From contig OZ251247.1 in assembly GCA_965240325.2 (NCBI GenBank), forward strand, positions 248,001 through 312,000: a stretch of 64,000 nucleotides of DNA. The letters run 5' to 3'. Both the position numbers and the translations under genes were made by a program. Positions 33,400 through 45,659 of the stretch are shown here, piece after piece; within the stretch, counting starts at the first letter, position 1, and each line of letters starts with the position of its first letter. The notes under the pieces were generated by a model. That model saw only the letters and a list, made by a program, of their open reading frames with translations. It searched no databases and was not told where the DNA came from. This DNA is from Rebecca billardiae RCC1528. Taxonomy: Eukaryota; Haptophyta.

Positions 33400-33797
33400 C
33401 AGCAGCCCGCCGGCGGGCTGGGCTGCGACATCGACTACCACCTCATCTGCTTCATCACCCAGAGCGCGCTAGGCGGCGCGCTCACTCTCCAAGCCCCTCT
33501 TCTGCAGCTGCGCGCCGCTTGGCCGGCGCGCGGCGACGCGTACTACGACCTCATCCTCATCCAGGCGCCCACGCGGGCGCACGGGGGCGACAGCCGCGGC
33601 TGCCGCTTGCCGGAGCTGCTCGCCGCTAGGTCGGCGGGCGGCGACATCGACTACGACCTCACCCTCATCCAAGTGCTCCGGAAGGCGCTCGGCCGCGGCG
33701 GCATCTGCCGTCGCCGCCGCGTGCCCCAGGCCGAGGCGGTGCTCCATCCCGGCCCCGCTCCCGTAGGGGGGCAGGGCTGCGGGTGGCGCACTGTCTG
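33400..33797 (+). repeat. About 108 bp tandem repeat with an open frame
   Basis: Three diverged units, each containing a core like GACATCGACTACGACCTCAT, begin near 33428, 33534 and 33642. One plus-strand frame stays open through all three and ends at 33798. It encodes [23 protein letters not shown] and [10 protein letters not shown]. The minus strand is also partly open. There is no ATG upstream, so it may be an exon or a gene remnant. The family is not recognised. Confidence 0.5.
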
Positions 33798-33877
33798 ACC
33801 TGGCCGGAAGGCGGGGACGCATTCTATGTGTCTGTTGCACTCTGAGCCTGACGCTTGTCCGATGCTGCCACGTCGGT

Positions 33878-33959
33878 AAATATATATTATATATATATAT
33901 AATACATTATATAATATATATAATATAATATATATATTATATATATATTATATATATAT

Positions 33960-33990
<31 letters not shown>

Positions 33991-34019
33991 ATATATATAA
34001 TATATATATATATATATAT
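33878..34019. repeat. AT-rich imperfect TATATA/ATAATA repeat
   Basis: Mixed TATAATATA and TATATATAT units, a second AT island about 700 bp from the long TA tract. Confidence 0.9.
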
Positions 34020-34030
34020 GTGTATGTATA

Positions 34031-37000
34031 TATGCAATTATTATTTGCTGCCACGCTAGCACGCTACAGTATCGCTGATACCGACCCAGCAGAATAACGG
34101 CACAGTAGACGTTGAGCTGGTCGATCTGACTGGCCACTCGCCAGCCCCAGCAGCGCAGCCGTGCGCTCGGGGCCCACTCCGTTAGCCTGGTCCATCCCGA
34201 TTTTCGCCAGTGAAAAAGCCTTTTCGGATTTTGGGCGCCTCATTTCTCCCGATTTTTCTCGTCGCTCGTCGCGCTCGTCAAAAATCGCCACCGGCCGTCC
34301 GACGGCTCGCCGCGACGAAGGTGGGAAGGGGCTCGAGAGCCTCGACTGGACGACTGCGCCGCCTCATGTCAGGTGAAGTGCTGGACACATCGTTCGGGTG
34401 CCCCGGTGGTGTGCGTGCACACCTTGAGCGACATGTCTGCGTTGCTTCCGCCGCCCGCGGTCCGTCGCCAGGTCGACTTCTCGCCCGACGGCGCGCGTCG
34501 AACGCTCAGCTGCTGGGTTGCGCCGCGCCTTCGAGCCGGGCCAGTTTGGGCCAGATGCGGGCCACGCGACCGCTCGTGTCGGCCTAAGCCTACCCCTAGC
34601 GTGCACTCGATGCCTTCACCAACGTTGGGCGCGCTGCGCATCGCCAACGCTTCATCCGGCCAGTCCCGTCACGTTTGCGCATGGGTCGCCCAGGGCGGCG
34701 GCAGTCGATTTGTGCTGCTCGTGGAGCTGTATGACGGGCTGGGGGCGATCAGGATGGCTCGCCTTGCGGGGCTGGGTATATACAGTTACATTGTAGTGGC
34801 TGCCGGCTGACTCCAATCCCCTGGGTGCTGCTTTACCGTCATGGCCTTTGCTGCGAGCACAAGGTCGAGGATCGTACCGTGGTCTGCGAGGCAGAGTCGA
34901 CGGAGTCGTCGCTTGGAGATGGTTGAGAGCGCTCATACGTCTTCCTTGGTGTCGTGCGGCTACTTCAGCACGCAAGGCTCGCGCTTTGGCAGGTGTTTGG
35001 TGTCCATGGGTGGCACATTGTGCCATTCGGGTGGCTCGGAAGCACGTGCTCGGGTGTCTTTCCCGTTTACGCGCGGTGGGCCAAGTCACCACGCACGGCC
35101 AGAGCATGTCATGGCACGCAGAGGGTGCCCATGAACGATCCCCACCCCGGTGGTGGCCGTAGGCGCACTCGAAGCGGTCGCATCGTCACCCGCGGATCAC
35201 ATCAGTCCGCCGTTGAGGCTGTCGGGCGAGCAAAGACGTGCGATCTGACCCTTGGACGGGCAGCTAGAATCGCGATTATGCCTCATCTAAGGACGCACAT
35301 GTCGTCGTTGTAGGCAGTACTGATGCCCCAAGTGAAAGGGCGGGCGTGGCACGCGACTTGACAGCTTGAATGACTCGATGCACGCCGCCATGGACACTCG
35401 ATCCGGATCCATTGCGAACCTGCCGTGTGGCTCACGGCGGCGCGCGTTGTGCCGCAGATCGGCCAGTTGCCACGCAGGAGATGGTCTCCAGACCAGGTCC
35501 AGCACCTGACCGACTGCCGCAGGCCTGGCCGGGTGGGAGTCCGGCCCTCTTCTTGTCTGCAGGAGTGCGCGGAAGGCCAGGCGGAGCCTCGTCCGACCAC
35601 TGCACCCCGAGCGCCGCACTAATCGTGCAGCCTGGGACAGCTACCCACCTATGGCGAATATGTAACGACATAGTGGCATTTTAACTATACAGGTCCAGAA
35701 CTCATACTTATGCGGGTACATTGCCCATAATATGCGGGTATAAATGGGTAATATAGTCGATCTTGCAGTAGTTGAGTACGGCCACTTGCGCACAGACCAC
35801 AGCCCATCCTAATGGCCTGTACCAGGGTTCATGCTCGCCTCGACGTACGCCAATAAGTAAGTTCGTGCGTTTGGGCTCATTTCGGCTAATTACTTACCCA
35901 CATTCAGACTGACGATTCTCTATGTGTCCGTAGTTGTCCGCGGCGCGCGCGCGCACGCTCACGACGGGCCACGGATGCGATTTTTAGGCCGAAACTTTTG
36001 CTGCGCCCGGGCTGGGCCCATTTGTTACGCTGTTTCCGGGTGTGAGCGCGTGCCTAGGGGCCCGCGTTCATTTGGCGATAAAATCCCCGAAAGTGCTCCA
36101 GTGCGTTTGGACCAGGCTAACTCCGTACCTACTCCTCTGACTAGGCGATGCAATCGTAGTATTATTCGGCCAAGCCGACTGTTGGCTGTTGCCGGTGCGC
36201 TCGGATTGGCCGAACGAGCTCGACAGCAGGCTGGCCATGGCGTGGGTCGACTAGCCGAGCCCACTACCTGAAGCAGCGCGGTGCCGCCATATGGAAGTGC
36301 CCGCGCGTGCGGAGCCCACTGCGGGCGCCGACTGCGAGCTCGTAAGTGCGCGGCGCGGGTGCGCGAGTGCTGCGCACTGTAGCCAGCCTCTGGCACTGGC
36401 TGCCCCGCTGTTGTGCTGCCGTCATGAGCTCCTGAACGTGACCGAGAGGCCGGAGTGGCGGGTTAGGTGAAAATGGCGCTGCAGTAATAAGCGCACGCTG
36501 TCCTCCAGCACATGTTGCCCGGCCGAGCAGGCTGGTCGGGCGAGGCGGCCGCGCGCAATTCCGTAAACTAGTGCGCCTTTATAATAAATGGCACGGTCGC
36601 TCGGCTGCCAATTCTGAACGGTGCCACACCGTCCTCGTTTCGGGAGCACTGGTTCCGACAGAAGCCCAGCGCGCTCGGAGTGCTGCGCACTCACAGCTGC
36701 CACGGCCTTCGCGCCAAAAGGACGACTGCTATCCGCTGCCACGGTCCCGCTGCTGGCGGCAGAGGCATGTCCGAGGCGGTGACGGTGACCACTGCCAAAG
36801 TCTGCACTCTACTAAAGCGCGACTCGGCAAAAGTGACCCGGACTCAAAAAATCTGGCGAAATCTGCCTCCTTTCAGACTTTTTCGGGACTAAGCACCAGA
36901 TCGACATCTGCCAGATCGTCGACATCTGCCGCGCTCCCCGGTTTGTCCGTGTCCGGACTGTGGTTGGGCGCGACGAGCGCAAAGCGATGGCGGGCGTGCC

Positions 37001-37099
37001 TTGCGCCCCGCGCGCTCAACCTTTGGGTGATGGCGTGCTCGCGACGTCGGCGTTGTCGGGGCGGTCGAGCCGGCGGGCACAGGGAGGCCGTCGAAGTCG
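34031..37099. other. Long stretch without a supported gene
   Basis: Frames are short and change often. 34200-34290 is lower in GC with a frame reading MAIFDERDERREKSGEM on the minus strand, unrecognised. 35640-35940 is AT-rich. Balanced but isolated peptide stretches occur (for example VIQLHEQHKSTAAALGDPCA on the minus strand near 34700) and may be relics of retroelement genes. Confidence 0.3.
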
Positions 37100-37570
37100 A
37101 CGAGCGTTCGCTCGCGCGACGCGGCCGCGGGCGTTCGGATGGTCCAGCCAGCACTCGTCCCAGCGCCGCGGCGTGTCGTCGTGCGTCGGCGTCGGCAGCG
37201 GCCGGCCCGCCGCAGAGCACGGCCAGCTCTGCAGGGACATGCACTGCTCCATGAGCGTCCAGCTGGCATCGGACCATCTCGCTGCACATCCGCTGACGTT
37301 CGCCTCGGATGCGGGCCGCGCGCCGCCGTCGTGCTCGCCCTTCGGCTGCCGGCAAGACAGCGGGACGATGGCAGCTGCATGAGATGACGACGCCGCAGCT
37401 CGAGCACGTGCTGGCATCGTACCGTCTCGCTGCACATCCGCTGACGTTCGCCTCGGATGCGGCCGCGCGCCGCCGCTCGAGCTCGCCCTTCGGCTGCCGG
37501 CAAGACAGGGACGATGGCAGCTCAGCATGAGATGACGATGACGCCGCAGCTCGAGCACGTGCAGGGCGCG
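37100..37570 (-). repeat. Tandemly duplicated coding-like segment of about 150 bp
   Basis: Two or three diverged units share CATCCGCTGACGTTCGCCTC, CTTCGGCTGCCGGCAAGACA and GACGCCGCAGCTCGAGCACG (near 37278-37390 and 37430-37562). On the minus strand they encode EANVSGCAARWSDASW in one unit and EANVSGCAARRYDAST in another, in different frames. A flanking piece reads TLMEQCMSLQSWPCSAAGRP. This looks like a decayed protein with internal repeats; the family is unknown. Confidence 0.45.
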
Positions 37571-37659
37571 CGGGTGGCTTGCCCACCGCGTGCTATGACC
37601 GGCGTTGGCCTTGCCAGCTGCATTATCTATGACAACGCGCCGACCTCGAGCGCACGGTC

Positions 37660-38075
37660 GCGCGGGGCCGAACAACACTTTGCAGCACTCTTCCAAGCCG
37701 CCTCACAGCCGGTGGCGAGCGGGGCTCCAAGGTGTCCTTGTCAATGCGGTGGTGCCCGCATGCCATCCTTTGCCCGAAGGTCCTGGCGCCCCCACCCGGG
37801 ACGAGTGGGGCCGAACAACACTTTTAGCAGCACTCTTCCGAGCTGCGCGCCTCACGGCCGTTGACCCGGAACGCAGGCCGCCCCGGGCGACCCGGGACGC
37901 GGAGCCGGTGCCCGGTCGAGTGATGTGACTCTCAGACTTGACAGACATGACTGCCACGGGCGGGGCTCCGAGTTGCTGCCCTTGTCAATGCGCGGTGGTG
38001 CCCGCATGATCGGCTTTGCCCGATGGGCCGGCCGCGCCCGCCCGGGACGAGCGGGGCAGAACAACCTAGTGTCGT
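37660..38075. repeat. Diverged repeats with a GGGGCCGAACAACACTTT core
   Basis: GGGGCCGAACAACACTT or close variants at about 37667, 37808 and 38052, each after a segment like CGGGCGGGGCTCC and GGTGGTGCCCGCATG. The period is irregular (about 140-245 bp). No coding role is seen. Confidence 0.6.
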
Positions 38076-38080
38076 TTTTT

Positions 38081-41000
38081 ATTAATACTACACAGTGAAC
38101 ATATCAGAATGACCTGCTCAAAATGTGTACTTTAGAAGCCCCCCTCGAGCGGACACGAAGGGCACAATGGCGGATTGCGGCGGCCCGCCGCCATCCCTCA
38201 GTGCCCGCCCATCAGGTGTCCATGACCGACGTCACACTCGATCTCGAGAGAGCAGACCAAGACGGCGAGGCGGGTGACACGACCCACTGCATCCCCGAAC
38301 TCGGTCGAGAAGACGAAGCGGCGCTACAACGCGCGTGGCAGCAAGCTGCTGACGATGCCCGCGGTGAGCGGCTGTCATGCCACCTCGCACGCGCAGATGC
38401 GCGGCGTCCCGAAAGCCTTCGGTCGATGTCTCGCGAAAGGGGCCGAATGGGAGGGAGACACATGCTCGCATCCTCCCTTGAATTTGGAACCGGCATTGAC
38501 CGGCCAATCTCGCGCGATGTCCCCTGCTGCGCAACCTCTCCGGCGCGCTCGCGCAGAGGTGATATGGTGCAGTCGCCGCAACTCAAGCTGAAGCACCAGC
38601 AGGAGGCGCCGAAGGCCGCGGCGGGTGACAGAATGCTGCCGGAGTAGTACCAGGTGCGATACGAGGCCGCGCCGTTCGCTCGGCAGTGCAGCTCTCTCTT
38701 CTCTTTCGTTGCGCGCCGGATCAATCTGAGGGTGGGCGCGTGGTGAGCAGCGCAGCTCGACACTGGCCAGTGCTCGCAGAGCACCAGATCCCGAGGATGG
38801 ACAGCGGCGTGGCGGCGAAGCTGGTGGCAGCGATCAGCGCCCTACCGGGCTACATCGTACCGCCGGGGTGAGCGTCGGGAGTGATGCGCTCTCTGATGTG
38901 GGCGATCGCGAGCGCGCACTTTCTGATGTGCGCTCGTGGATGCAGCTCGAGGCGGGGAGGGCCATCAGCGGGTGTGACCCTAAGCCGTGCCCTGCTGCGA
39001 CAGGGGCGGGAGCTGATGGAGGATCCTGTCGCCGACGCAGTAAGCGCGCCGTTGAGCACCTCGGCCTGCAGGAGTCCGTGCTTCGTTCGTCATCATGGCG
39101 AGCAGCGCGCGGAATCTGGGCGCGACGAGCAGCGTGTTCGGATGCGCGCGTCCGGACGAGCCAATCATGTCTTTCGACTTTCACCCTCCGCGGGCCCGTG
39201 CGCTTCGGGCAGGAGGCCTCGTCATCAGTCGTCTGATGCCCTGCATGACGCTGCCATACTCCTACGACACACGTACGCGTGAGTCGCTGTGAGTCATATA
39301 TCGATGCGATCGTCGCACAGCAGTGGCGCTGCACGGCCGCGGAGCCCAGGGCTGACGATCAGTCGGTGGACCGAGCCGTCGGCAGACGCAAAGTGGACAC
39401 GACGAGGTCGTAGTGCGCGCCGCGTGCGGCCAGGTACCGCCAGGGCCAGGGCCACGCCCAGCAGAGGATGCAGCACGCGCGTGACGCCATCGTGCCGTGC
39501 GAGGGCTACGCCAACGCTGCTCCGAGGCACCGCAGCAGCAGCAGCTCACGCGCGGTGCGCGAACTCGTCGGCGGCGTCCGACGACCGCCGCGGAGGTGAA
39601 GGTGATGGTGCTTGCTGCGCTCAATGCCTGGTGCGCCTATGCGCGCGAGCTCAAGCGGTGGACGAGCACGGTCGCGTGCTACCCGCACGTGGTCGTCGCC
39701 ATCGCCCTTCGCGCCATCGTGCGACTCGGCGGCGCGCTGCACCGCGCGAGCACACAAGGTTGGGTCTGAGCACGACGGCAAGATCATCGGCAACACGTTC
39801 CGCGACCGCGCGTGCCGGCCGGGCGGGCTGAGCTCGAACAGACGCGGCACGAGCATGCCGCGAGCTGGCCGCGTCGAGCAGGCCGCCAAGCAGGTGATCG
39901 TGGGCAAGATCATGAAGAAGCGCACCAACACCGTCGACAAGAACGGCCGGCTGCGACTGCGCGCAGCAAGACGGTGCAGCCGGGCGCATCCAGTGGCAGC
40001 GGGCCTGCGAGCGAGGTGCGTCTGCGCGAGATCGTCCATGCGCGTCGCACCGCATCTCCACCTCCGCCATCTGACGCCTGCGCACCGCATGCGCGCGCGG
40101 CCGCGCGGTCGCGCGACGCAGGGCGGATTGAGATGACATTTGCGCGTGTCGCGGGCAGTAACAGACGAGGAGACGAGGTGGCAGGGGCTGGTGAGCGGTG
40201 TCTGAAGCATGTATTGGGTGGTTGCGCACCTGTCAGTGCCCGTCCGCGCCGGCTCAGTGTTCTTACTAGGCCGCCGGCCCGCGTCGCGCGGCGGCCACCC
40301 TAAAGCACACATTTGGCCGCCATTCTGTTCACCGTGTAGTTCGGCGCCGTCACGCGTGCAACTGGTCAGTTGCGTCCCCGAGCAAGGCACCGTGGGTCGT
40401 TCCAGGACTCTCAGCGCGCTCGCGCCTGCGTGGCGAGCGGCTTGATGCAGATGGAGATGCGCGCTGACGCGTGCGTACGCCGTTCGGCGGTGCCGTGGGT
40501 GCGAGTGTGGCACGCATCCTGTAGTAGTCTACGCCTAGGAGGCTTGAAAATCCAGCCAGCCGACCTGCCGCAATCACGTTCACGTCGTTCAAATGCAGGC
40601 GGCAGGCTGCATGCGAGCGCACCTAACGGAAGCAGTCTCAATACTAGCTCGACAGGTAGCGGCGGAGCGTGCCATGGAGCTCAGAGGAGTTCCGGTCAGA
40701 TGGCAGACTGTGTTTCTATCAACTGGCCTTGGTCGTCACATGGCACCGGCTAGACGCAGCCAACACAAAGTGCTTGCAGCTTGCAGCGGGCCCGCCGCTG
40801 CCGGCATCAGGCGCCGCAGCTCGTCGCGCACGTGCGCCGCGAGTAACCCCATGTGACATGTCAAGTCGAAGCACCTCGGCAAGTGGAAGCAGCATGTCAC
40901 CCGCCCCGCGGTATCATACAACAAAGTATCTTCCTGGATCCCGCCACGATGTTTATCATATCATCGCTGCTCTTGTTCATCATACAAGGGCGTTCCCGGG

Positions 41001-41253
41001 ATCCTGCCACACGCTCGCGAAAAGCAAAGCCCCCGCTGCGGGGCTTTGCCTTTTCCCGTATTCAAATGTACCCGCTTCAAATGAAGGAAGCTCGTTGCAA
41101 TAGGAAGGTGGTTCAATTTGGCGTATGACCAATGCGGGGAACGCCCCTTTTTCGTGATTTGGCTGCCGCACGCAATCTCACACAATCATCCTGCTTCGTC
41201 AAGAAATATTCGATCCCGGTTTGCGCTCTTATCAATATTTTGAGAATTTCCCA
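38081..41253. other. Long stretch without a supported gene
   Basis: A plus-strand piece near 39765-39960 has balanced composition (GKIIGNTFRDRACRPGG, AAKQVIVGKIMKKRTNTVDK) and could be an exon or gene relic, but no family is recognised. 40500-40880 is a diverged relative of 52990-53425. 40880-41250 is AT-richer, with GCCCCGCTGCGGGGCT-like hairpin sequence near 41027-41045. Nothing else is callable. Confidence 0.3.
40500..40880. repeat. Diverged dispersed repeat (relative of 52990-53425)
   Basis: Shares in order a GTGGCACGCA.CTTGT-like start, CACGTTCA...TTCAAATG, GGCGGCA.GCTGCATGC, GTGCTTGCAGCTTGCAG and CGAAGCACC.CGGCAAG with 52990-53425. The other copy lies within the 910 bp inverted-repeat-ended element, so this is probably a solo, end-less relic. 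Confidence 0.6.
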
Positions 41254-41549
41254 AAAGCTCGGCAATTGTAGTATTATGATGTCTAATAAGAGGCGGTATC
41301 ATGCACTCAAGTATCTATCATATACTTGATTTCGGTGATGAACTACGGTTCATCGCAGATGAGAAGGAGGACAAGTATACGGTCCACCTTCTTCCCCAAA
41401 GCTCGGCAATTTGTAGTATTATGATGTCCATCTACTAAGAGGCGGTATCATGCACTCAAGTATCTATCATATACTTGATTTCGGTGATGAACTACGGTTC
41501 ATCGCAGATGAGAAGGAGGACAAGTATGTATGTATACGGTCCACCTTCT
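41254..41549. repeat. Tandem duplication of about 144 bp upstream of RCC1 paralog B
   Basis: Units 41254-41397 and 41398-41549 are nearly identical; the second has small insertions (CATCTA and TGTATGTA). Each contains AAGTATCTATCATATACTTG, an imperfect palindrome. It lies 160-450 bp upstream of the paralog B start codon and is AT-richer than the gene. Confidence 0.85.
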
Positions 41550-41705
41550 CATTCGCAGGCAATCGCCAATAGGGTGCCGCGACGTCATCGTCATCATCGA
41601 ACGCAAAGAATATAATGGGATGAAATCACATCAATAGGGTTTTAGAATTTAGATAGAGGCCCGAACGGAAAGGGGCACGCACCGGTCGGTTCGGCGAGCG
41701 CCCGA

Positions 41706-43671
41706 ATGCGCACGCAGATCGGCGCCGACGCGCTGCCCCCCGCCGCCGGCGCCGCTGACGCCGCCATGCGCGTCGACGACGATGCCGCCGACGACGACGA
41801 CGAGCGCAGCTGGTGCGTCACGGCGCTTCCGCCGCCGTGGCCGCGCTCGCGCGCGGCGTCGGCCGAGGCGTGTGAGGACGTGGAGATGGCGGAGCCGCCG
41901 CCGCCGCCGCCTTCCGAGCCCGCGCCGCTCACGCTCGGCGCGCTCCCGCCCGAGCTCGTCACGCGCGCGTTTGGCTTCTTAGGGTCCGTCCGCGACCTCA
42001 GCCACCTCGTCGCGACGGCGACGTGGCTGCGCGCGGCGGTGGACGCGGCGCTGCGCGAGCGGATCGCAGCGCGCGGGCACGCGGCGGTGCTCCCGCCGAT
42101 GCCGCCGCCGCCAAGCCCGCACGCCGCGGCCGGGCATTTCCGCGCGCACGCCGATGCGTCCGGCGCGCCGCGCGGCGGGTGGGTCGCGACGCCTCTGCTG
42201 CTGGCGCTTGAGCGCGTGGCGACGGGCGCGGCGCGGCACTCGTGGTCGGTGGCGGCGGGCGGGCACGTCTCGCGCGGCTGCCTCGCCCCCTTCTCCGCCC
42301 TCGTCGCGGCGGACGGCTCGCTCCACGTCTGCGGTGACGAGCAGTACGTCGCGAAGCACGCGCCCGCCGCGGCCGACGCGCCCGAGGGGCGGTGGGGCGG
42401 CGGCGGTGCTGCCGACGGCAACTCCGGCGCTGCGCACGGCGCTTTCAGTGCGCACGCTGTGCCGATGGCCGTCGAGCCGCCGGCGCAGCAGCCCGCCGCC
42501 TCGTCGCCGCGCGGCGGCGGCGGCGGCGGCGGCGTCGGGCGTGGCTTTGGCGGCCGAGGGCGCGTCGGCGCCGGCAGCGCGTCGGTGCACCCGGCGCCGG
42601 CGCACCCGGCGCCCGCGTCCGCGCCCGCGGCCAGCCACCACCTGCGGCTGCAGGCCAGCCCCGCCGCCGCCGTCGCCGCGGCGCGCGCGATGCTGCTGCG
42701 CGCGCGCGACGGGCCGGCGCAGCCTTCGCAGCACCAGCTGCCGCCGCTGCAGCCGATGCAGCAGCAAATGGTGCAGCAGCAGCAGCTGCTGCTGCTCCAG
42801 CAGCGCAGCCTGCCGCTCCGCGGGCCGGCGCCGGAGGGCCCCGAGGGCGCGGACGGCGGCGCGGGCGCGCCCGCGCGCGCGCCCGCGCACGCGCCGCACA
42901 GCCACTTCAGCGCGCAGCAGCTGTGGCAGCAGCAGCAGCAGGCGCAGCAGGCGCACCCGAGCCCGTTCGCGCTCGGCCAGGGTGCGCTCGTGCCCGCGCG
43001 GCACGGCGCGCTGCGCGCCGTGCGCTTCCTCTCCGTCTCGGCGGGGCGCTCGCACCTGCTCGCGCTGAGCGACGCGGGCGCCGTGTACGCGTGCGGCGAG
43101 AACGCGCTCGGCCAGCTCGGGCTGGGGGACACGGCGCGGCGGGACGTGCCGACGCAGGTGGGCGCGCTGGTGGGGCCCGAGGTGATCGTGTGCGTCGGGG
43201 CGGGCGCGGGCGGGCACAGCCTCGCGCTCTCGGCGCGCGGCTGCGTGTACAGCTGGGGCGGCGGCGGCTCGGGCCAGCTCGGCCACGGCGACCGCTCGTC
43301 CGCGCGCGCGCCGCGCCGCATCGAAGGGCTCGCCCGCTCCGCCGTCATCGTCGGCGTCACCGCCGGCGGTTTCCACAGCCTCGCGCTCACCGCGGGCGGC
43401 ACTGTCTTGGGCTGGGGCTCTGCGCACGACGGGCGCGTGGGCGTGGGCGCGGCCGCGCTCGGCGCCGCGGCGGGCGCGAGCGGCGGCGACGCCCGCTGTC
43501 TCACCGCGCCCACGCCAGTCCCGGCCTTCCGCGCCGCGTCCGCGCCCATCGTGCAGCTCGCCGCGGGCGAGGCGCACAGCCTCGCCGTCGCGGCGGACGG
43601 CAGTGCGTACGCGTGTGGCACCGGGCTGCAGGGACTGGTGCTCGGGCCGTGCCTCGCGCCAGAGATCGAGA

Positions 43672-43702
<31 letters not shown>

Positions 43703-44594
43703 GGGCGCGGGCGGCGGCGCGGCCTGCGACACCGCGGGCGGCGGCGGTGCCGGCGGTGCCATCGGCGGCGGCCGCGGCGGCGGCGGCCCGGGCAGCCACG
43801 CCGCGGGCCGCGCCGTGGCCTCCGTGTTTGGCGGCCGGGGCGCCCATCGCGCGAGCCACGGCGGCGCGGGCGGCGGCGCCGCCGCCCCGGCCGCGGCCGT
43901 CGGCGGCGGCTCGGTGCGCGGTGCAGTGCTCACGCCTCGGCGCGTGCTCGGCAGTGTCGCGCACTCGCGCGTGGCGCGCGCCGTCGCGGGCTCGTCTGTG
44001 TCGCTGCTGATTGACGAGGCGGGGCGCGTGCACGCGTTCGGCCCGCGCGACGACACGGTGCTGAGCCGCGCGACGGCGTGCGCGCAGCCCGCCGCGCCCT
44101 CGCCGAGCGGCGCGGCGCACGGCCTCGCGCCGATGCGCATGGCGCCGGGCGTCGCGCTCAGCACGACAGACGCCGCGGTGGGCTGGGTGCACGCCGTCGT
44201 CGCTGGACGCGCCGCGCCCGAGCCGCCGCAGCTGGCGGCGCACGCGCACGCGCACGCGCACGCGCACGCGCACGCGCCGGGGCAGGCGAGCGCGTGCGCG
44301 CTCGCCGCCGCGGAGTGGGCCGCCCTGCACGCCGGCCCGCACGGCGGCGGCGGCGGCGGCCATGCTGGCGGCGGCCATGCTGGCGGCGGCCATGCTGGCG
44401 GTGTTCTCTTCAGCTGGGGTGTCGCCTCCGGCGCGCTCGGCCACGGCGAGCCGATGCGCAGCTCGCGCGCGACGGTCGGCTGGCGGCCGCGCGAGGACGG
44501 CGCGCTGCGGCCGCGGCCGCCGTGCGCCGTCCTCGGCGCGCCGCCCGTGCGGCTCTCGGCGGCGGGGCCGCCCAGCCCGCGCGCGGGGACGTAG
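41706..44594 (+). CDS. Long F-box/RCC1 protein, paralog B
   Basis: 962 residues from ATG at 41706 (MRTQIGADALPPAAGAADAA). The F-box-like part is residues about 70-125 (LTLGALPPELVTRAFGFLGS, LVATATWLRAAVDAALRERI). The first propeller strand is FSALVAADGSLHVCGDEQ. A Gly/Gln-rich insert follows (QQQLLLLQQR where paralog A has QPWQ units), then the RCC1 block from about residue 435. From there to the stop it is almost identical to paralog A, nucleotide for nucleotide. It differs by longer (His-Ala)n (44236-44276) and one extra 15 bp HAGGG unit. Identity ends within a few bases of the stop codon, so the 3' half has been homogenised. Probable SCF adaptor. Confidence 0.87.
44347..44402. repeat. 15 bp minisatellite in RCC1 paralog B
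   Basis: Three units of GGCGGCGGCCATGCT, encoding HAGGG; paralog A has two. Confidence 0.85.
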
Positions 44595-45277
44595 CGGCTC
44601 CGCTCTCTCTCTCTCTCTCTCAGCTCTGGCAGCTCTCCGCGCGCGCGCGCGCCGAGGGCCACGCCGGGGCTCTGGCCGATCGAGCCGCGGCGTCACCCGC
44701 GGGCCCGACGGGCTGCCCGCCACTGCCGCGCTGGCGGCCATTACTGGCGGCTGCCGCGTCGCCCGGCGGCGCGGCGGGCGCGGTCCGCTGCTCCGCGATG
44801 TGTAGAGCGGCTGGCTGGCGGCACAGCGAGTTCTGCGCCGTCATCAGATCGCGCGATCATCTGCTATCGATGACCCGATATGCGCGGCCGCACCGTGCCC
44901 GCGCCGCAGCCGCAACTGCGCGCGCGCCGTGCGCGGCGTGGTCGGGAAGGAACGGGGGGTGCTGCCGGGCGAGATGACGACATCATGTGCGCACGCCATG
45001 CCGCCCCGCGGCGCCGCGAAAGGGCACGATAACGGATCCGCACAGCTGTTGACGAGTGCTGATTTCTTGTCGTGCCTGAAGCCAGACCTCGGAGCTCGAA
45101 GAAGATGATGAAAGTGCATCCACGCGAGGAAAGCGTCGCACCCAGCACTTCTACACGACCACGCGGTGATGAACATTCATGTAAGAGTATCCCGCGTGCC
45201 CGCTTGGCACTGTTCTGTGTCTCAATGATCGTCCCGACAAGGGTCACGACCGCGAGGCCGTGGCACACCATTCATAG
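44595..45277. other. 3' region of paralog B and spacer
   Basis: A CT dinucleotide run lies at 44603-44622. 44918-45007 is an inverted fragment of the repeat at 45278 and 47618. No gene is seen. Confidence 0.45.
44918..45007 (-). repeat. Dispersed repeat C, inverted fragment
   Basis: About 90 bp, containing GGCGTGGTCGGGAAGGAACG and GCACGCCATGCCGCCCCG, is the reverse complement of the early part of 45278-45597 and 47618-47937. Confidence 0.8.
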
Positions 45278-45597
45278 TGTGACAACTCGAAGAGGCGTGC
45301 AAACGGACCAGCGACACGCTCGGCAAGGCGTGGCGGGGCGGCATGGCGTGCGCACATGATATCGCCATCTCGCCCGGCAGCCGTGCCCGTTCCTTCCCGA
45401 CCACGCCGCGCACGGCGCGCACGCGGTCGGCTGCGGCGCAGGCAAGGCTGGCCTTGAGGCGACGCGCCGCGTGCGCGCTGCCCTGAGCCGAGGCGAAAGA
45501 GGCGTGGCGCAAGTCGCGCGGTGCAGGAGGGCGGCAGATACTCTCCCGCAACAGCCCGTCCACGCACGCCGGCTCCGCAAGCACATCCGCGCCCGCA
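45278..45597 (+). repeat. Dispersed repeat C, copy 1
   Basis: About 320 bp beginning TGTGACAACTCGAAGAGGCG and ending GCAAGCACATCCGCGCC, nearly identical to 47618-47937. The copy is flanked by a longer direct repeat containing GTCACGACCGCGAGGCCG (about 45243-45272 and 45619-45652). No reading frame is conserved better than the others. Confidence 0.8.
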
Positions 45598-45659
45598 GCG
45601 CCCTGGCCCGGGCGCGGCCCCCAGCGGTCACGACCGCGAGGCCGCGTGCACACCATTTA

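Noticed and set aside
41642-44741. Minus-strand frames of over 900 codons opposite RCC1 paralog B
   Set aside because: Shadows of the coding strand; the same shadows appear opposite paralog A and carry no domain.
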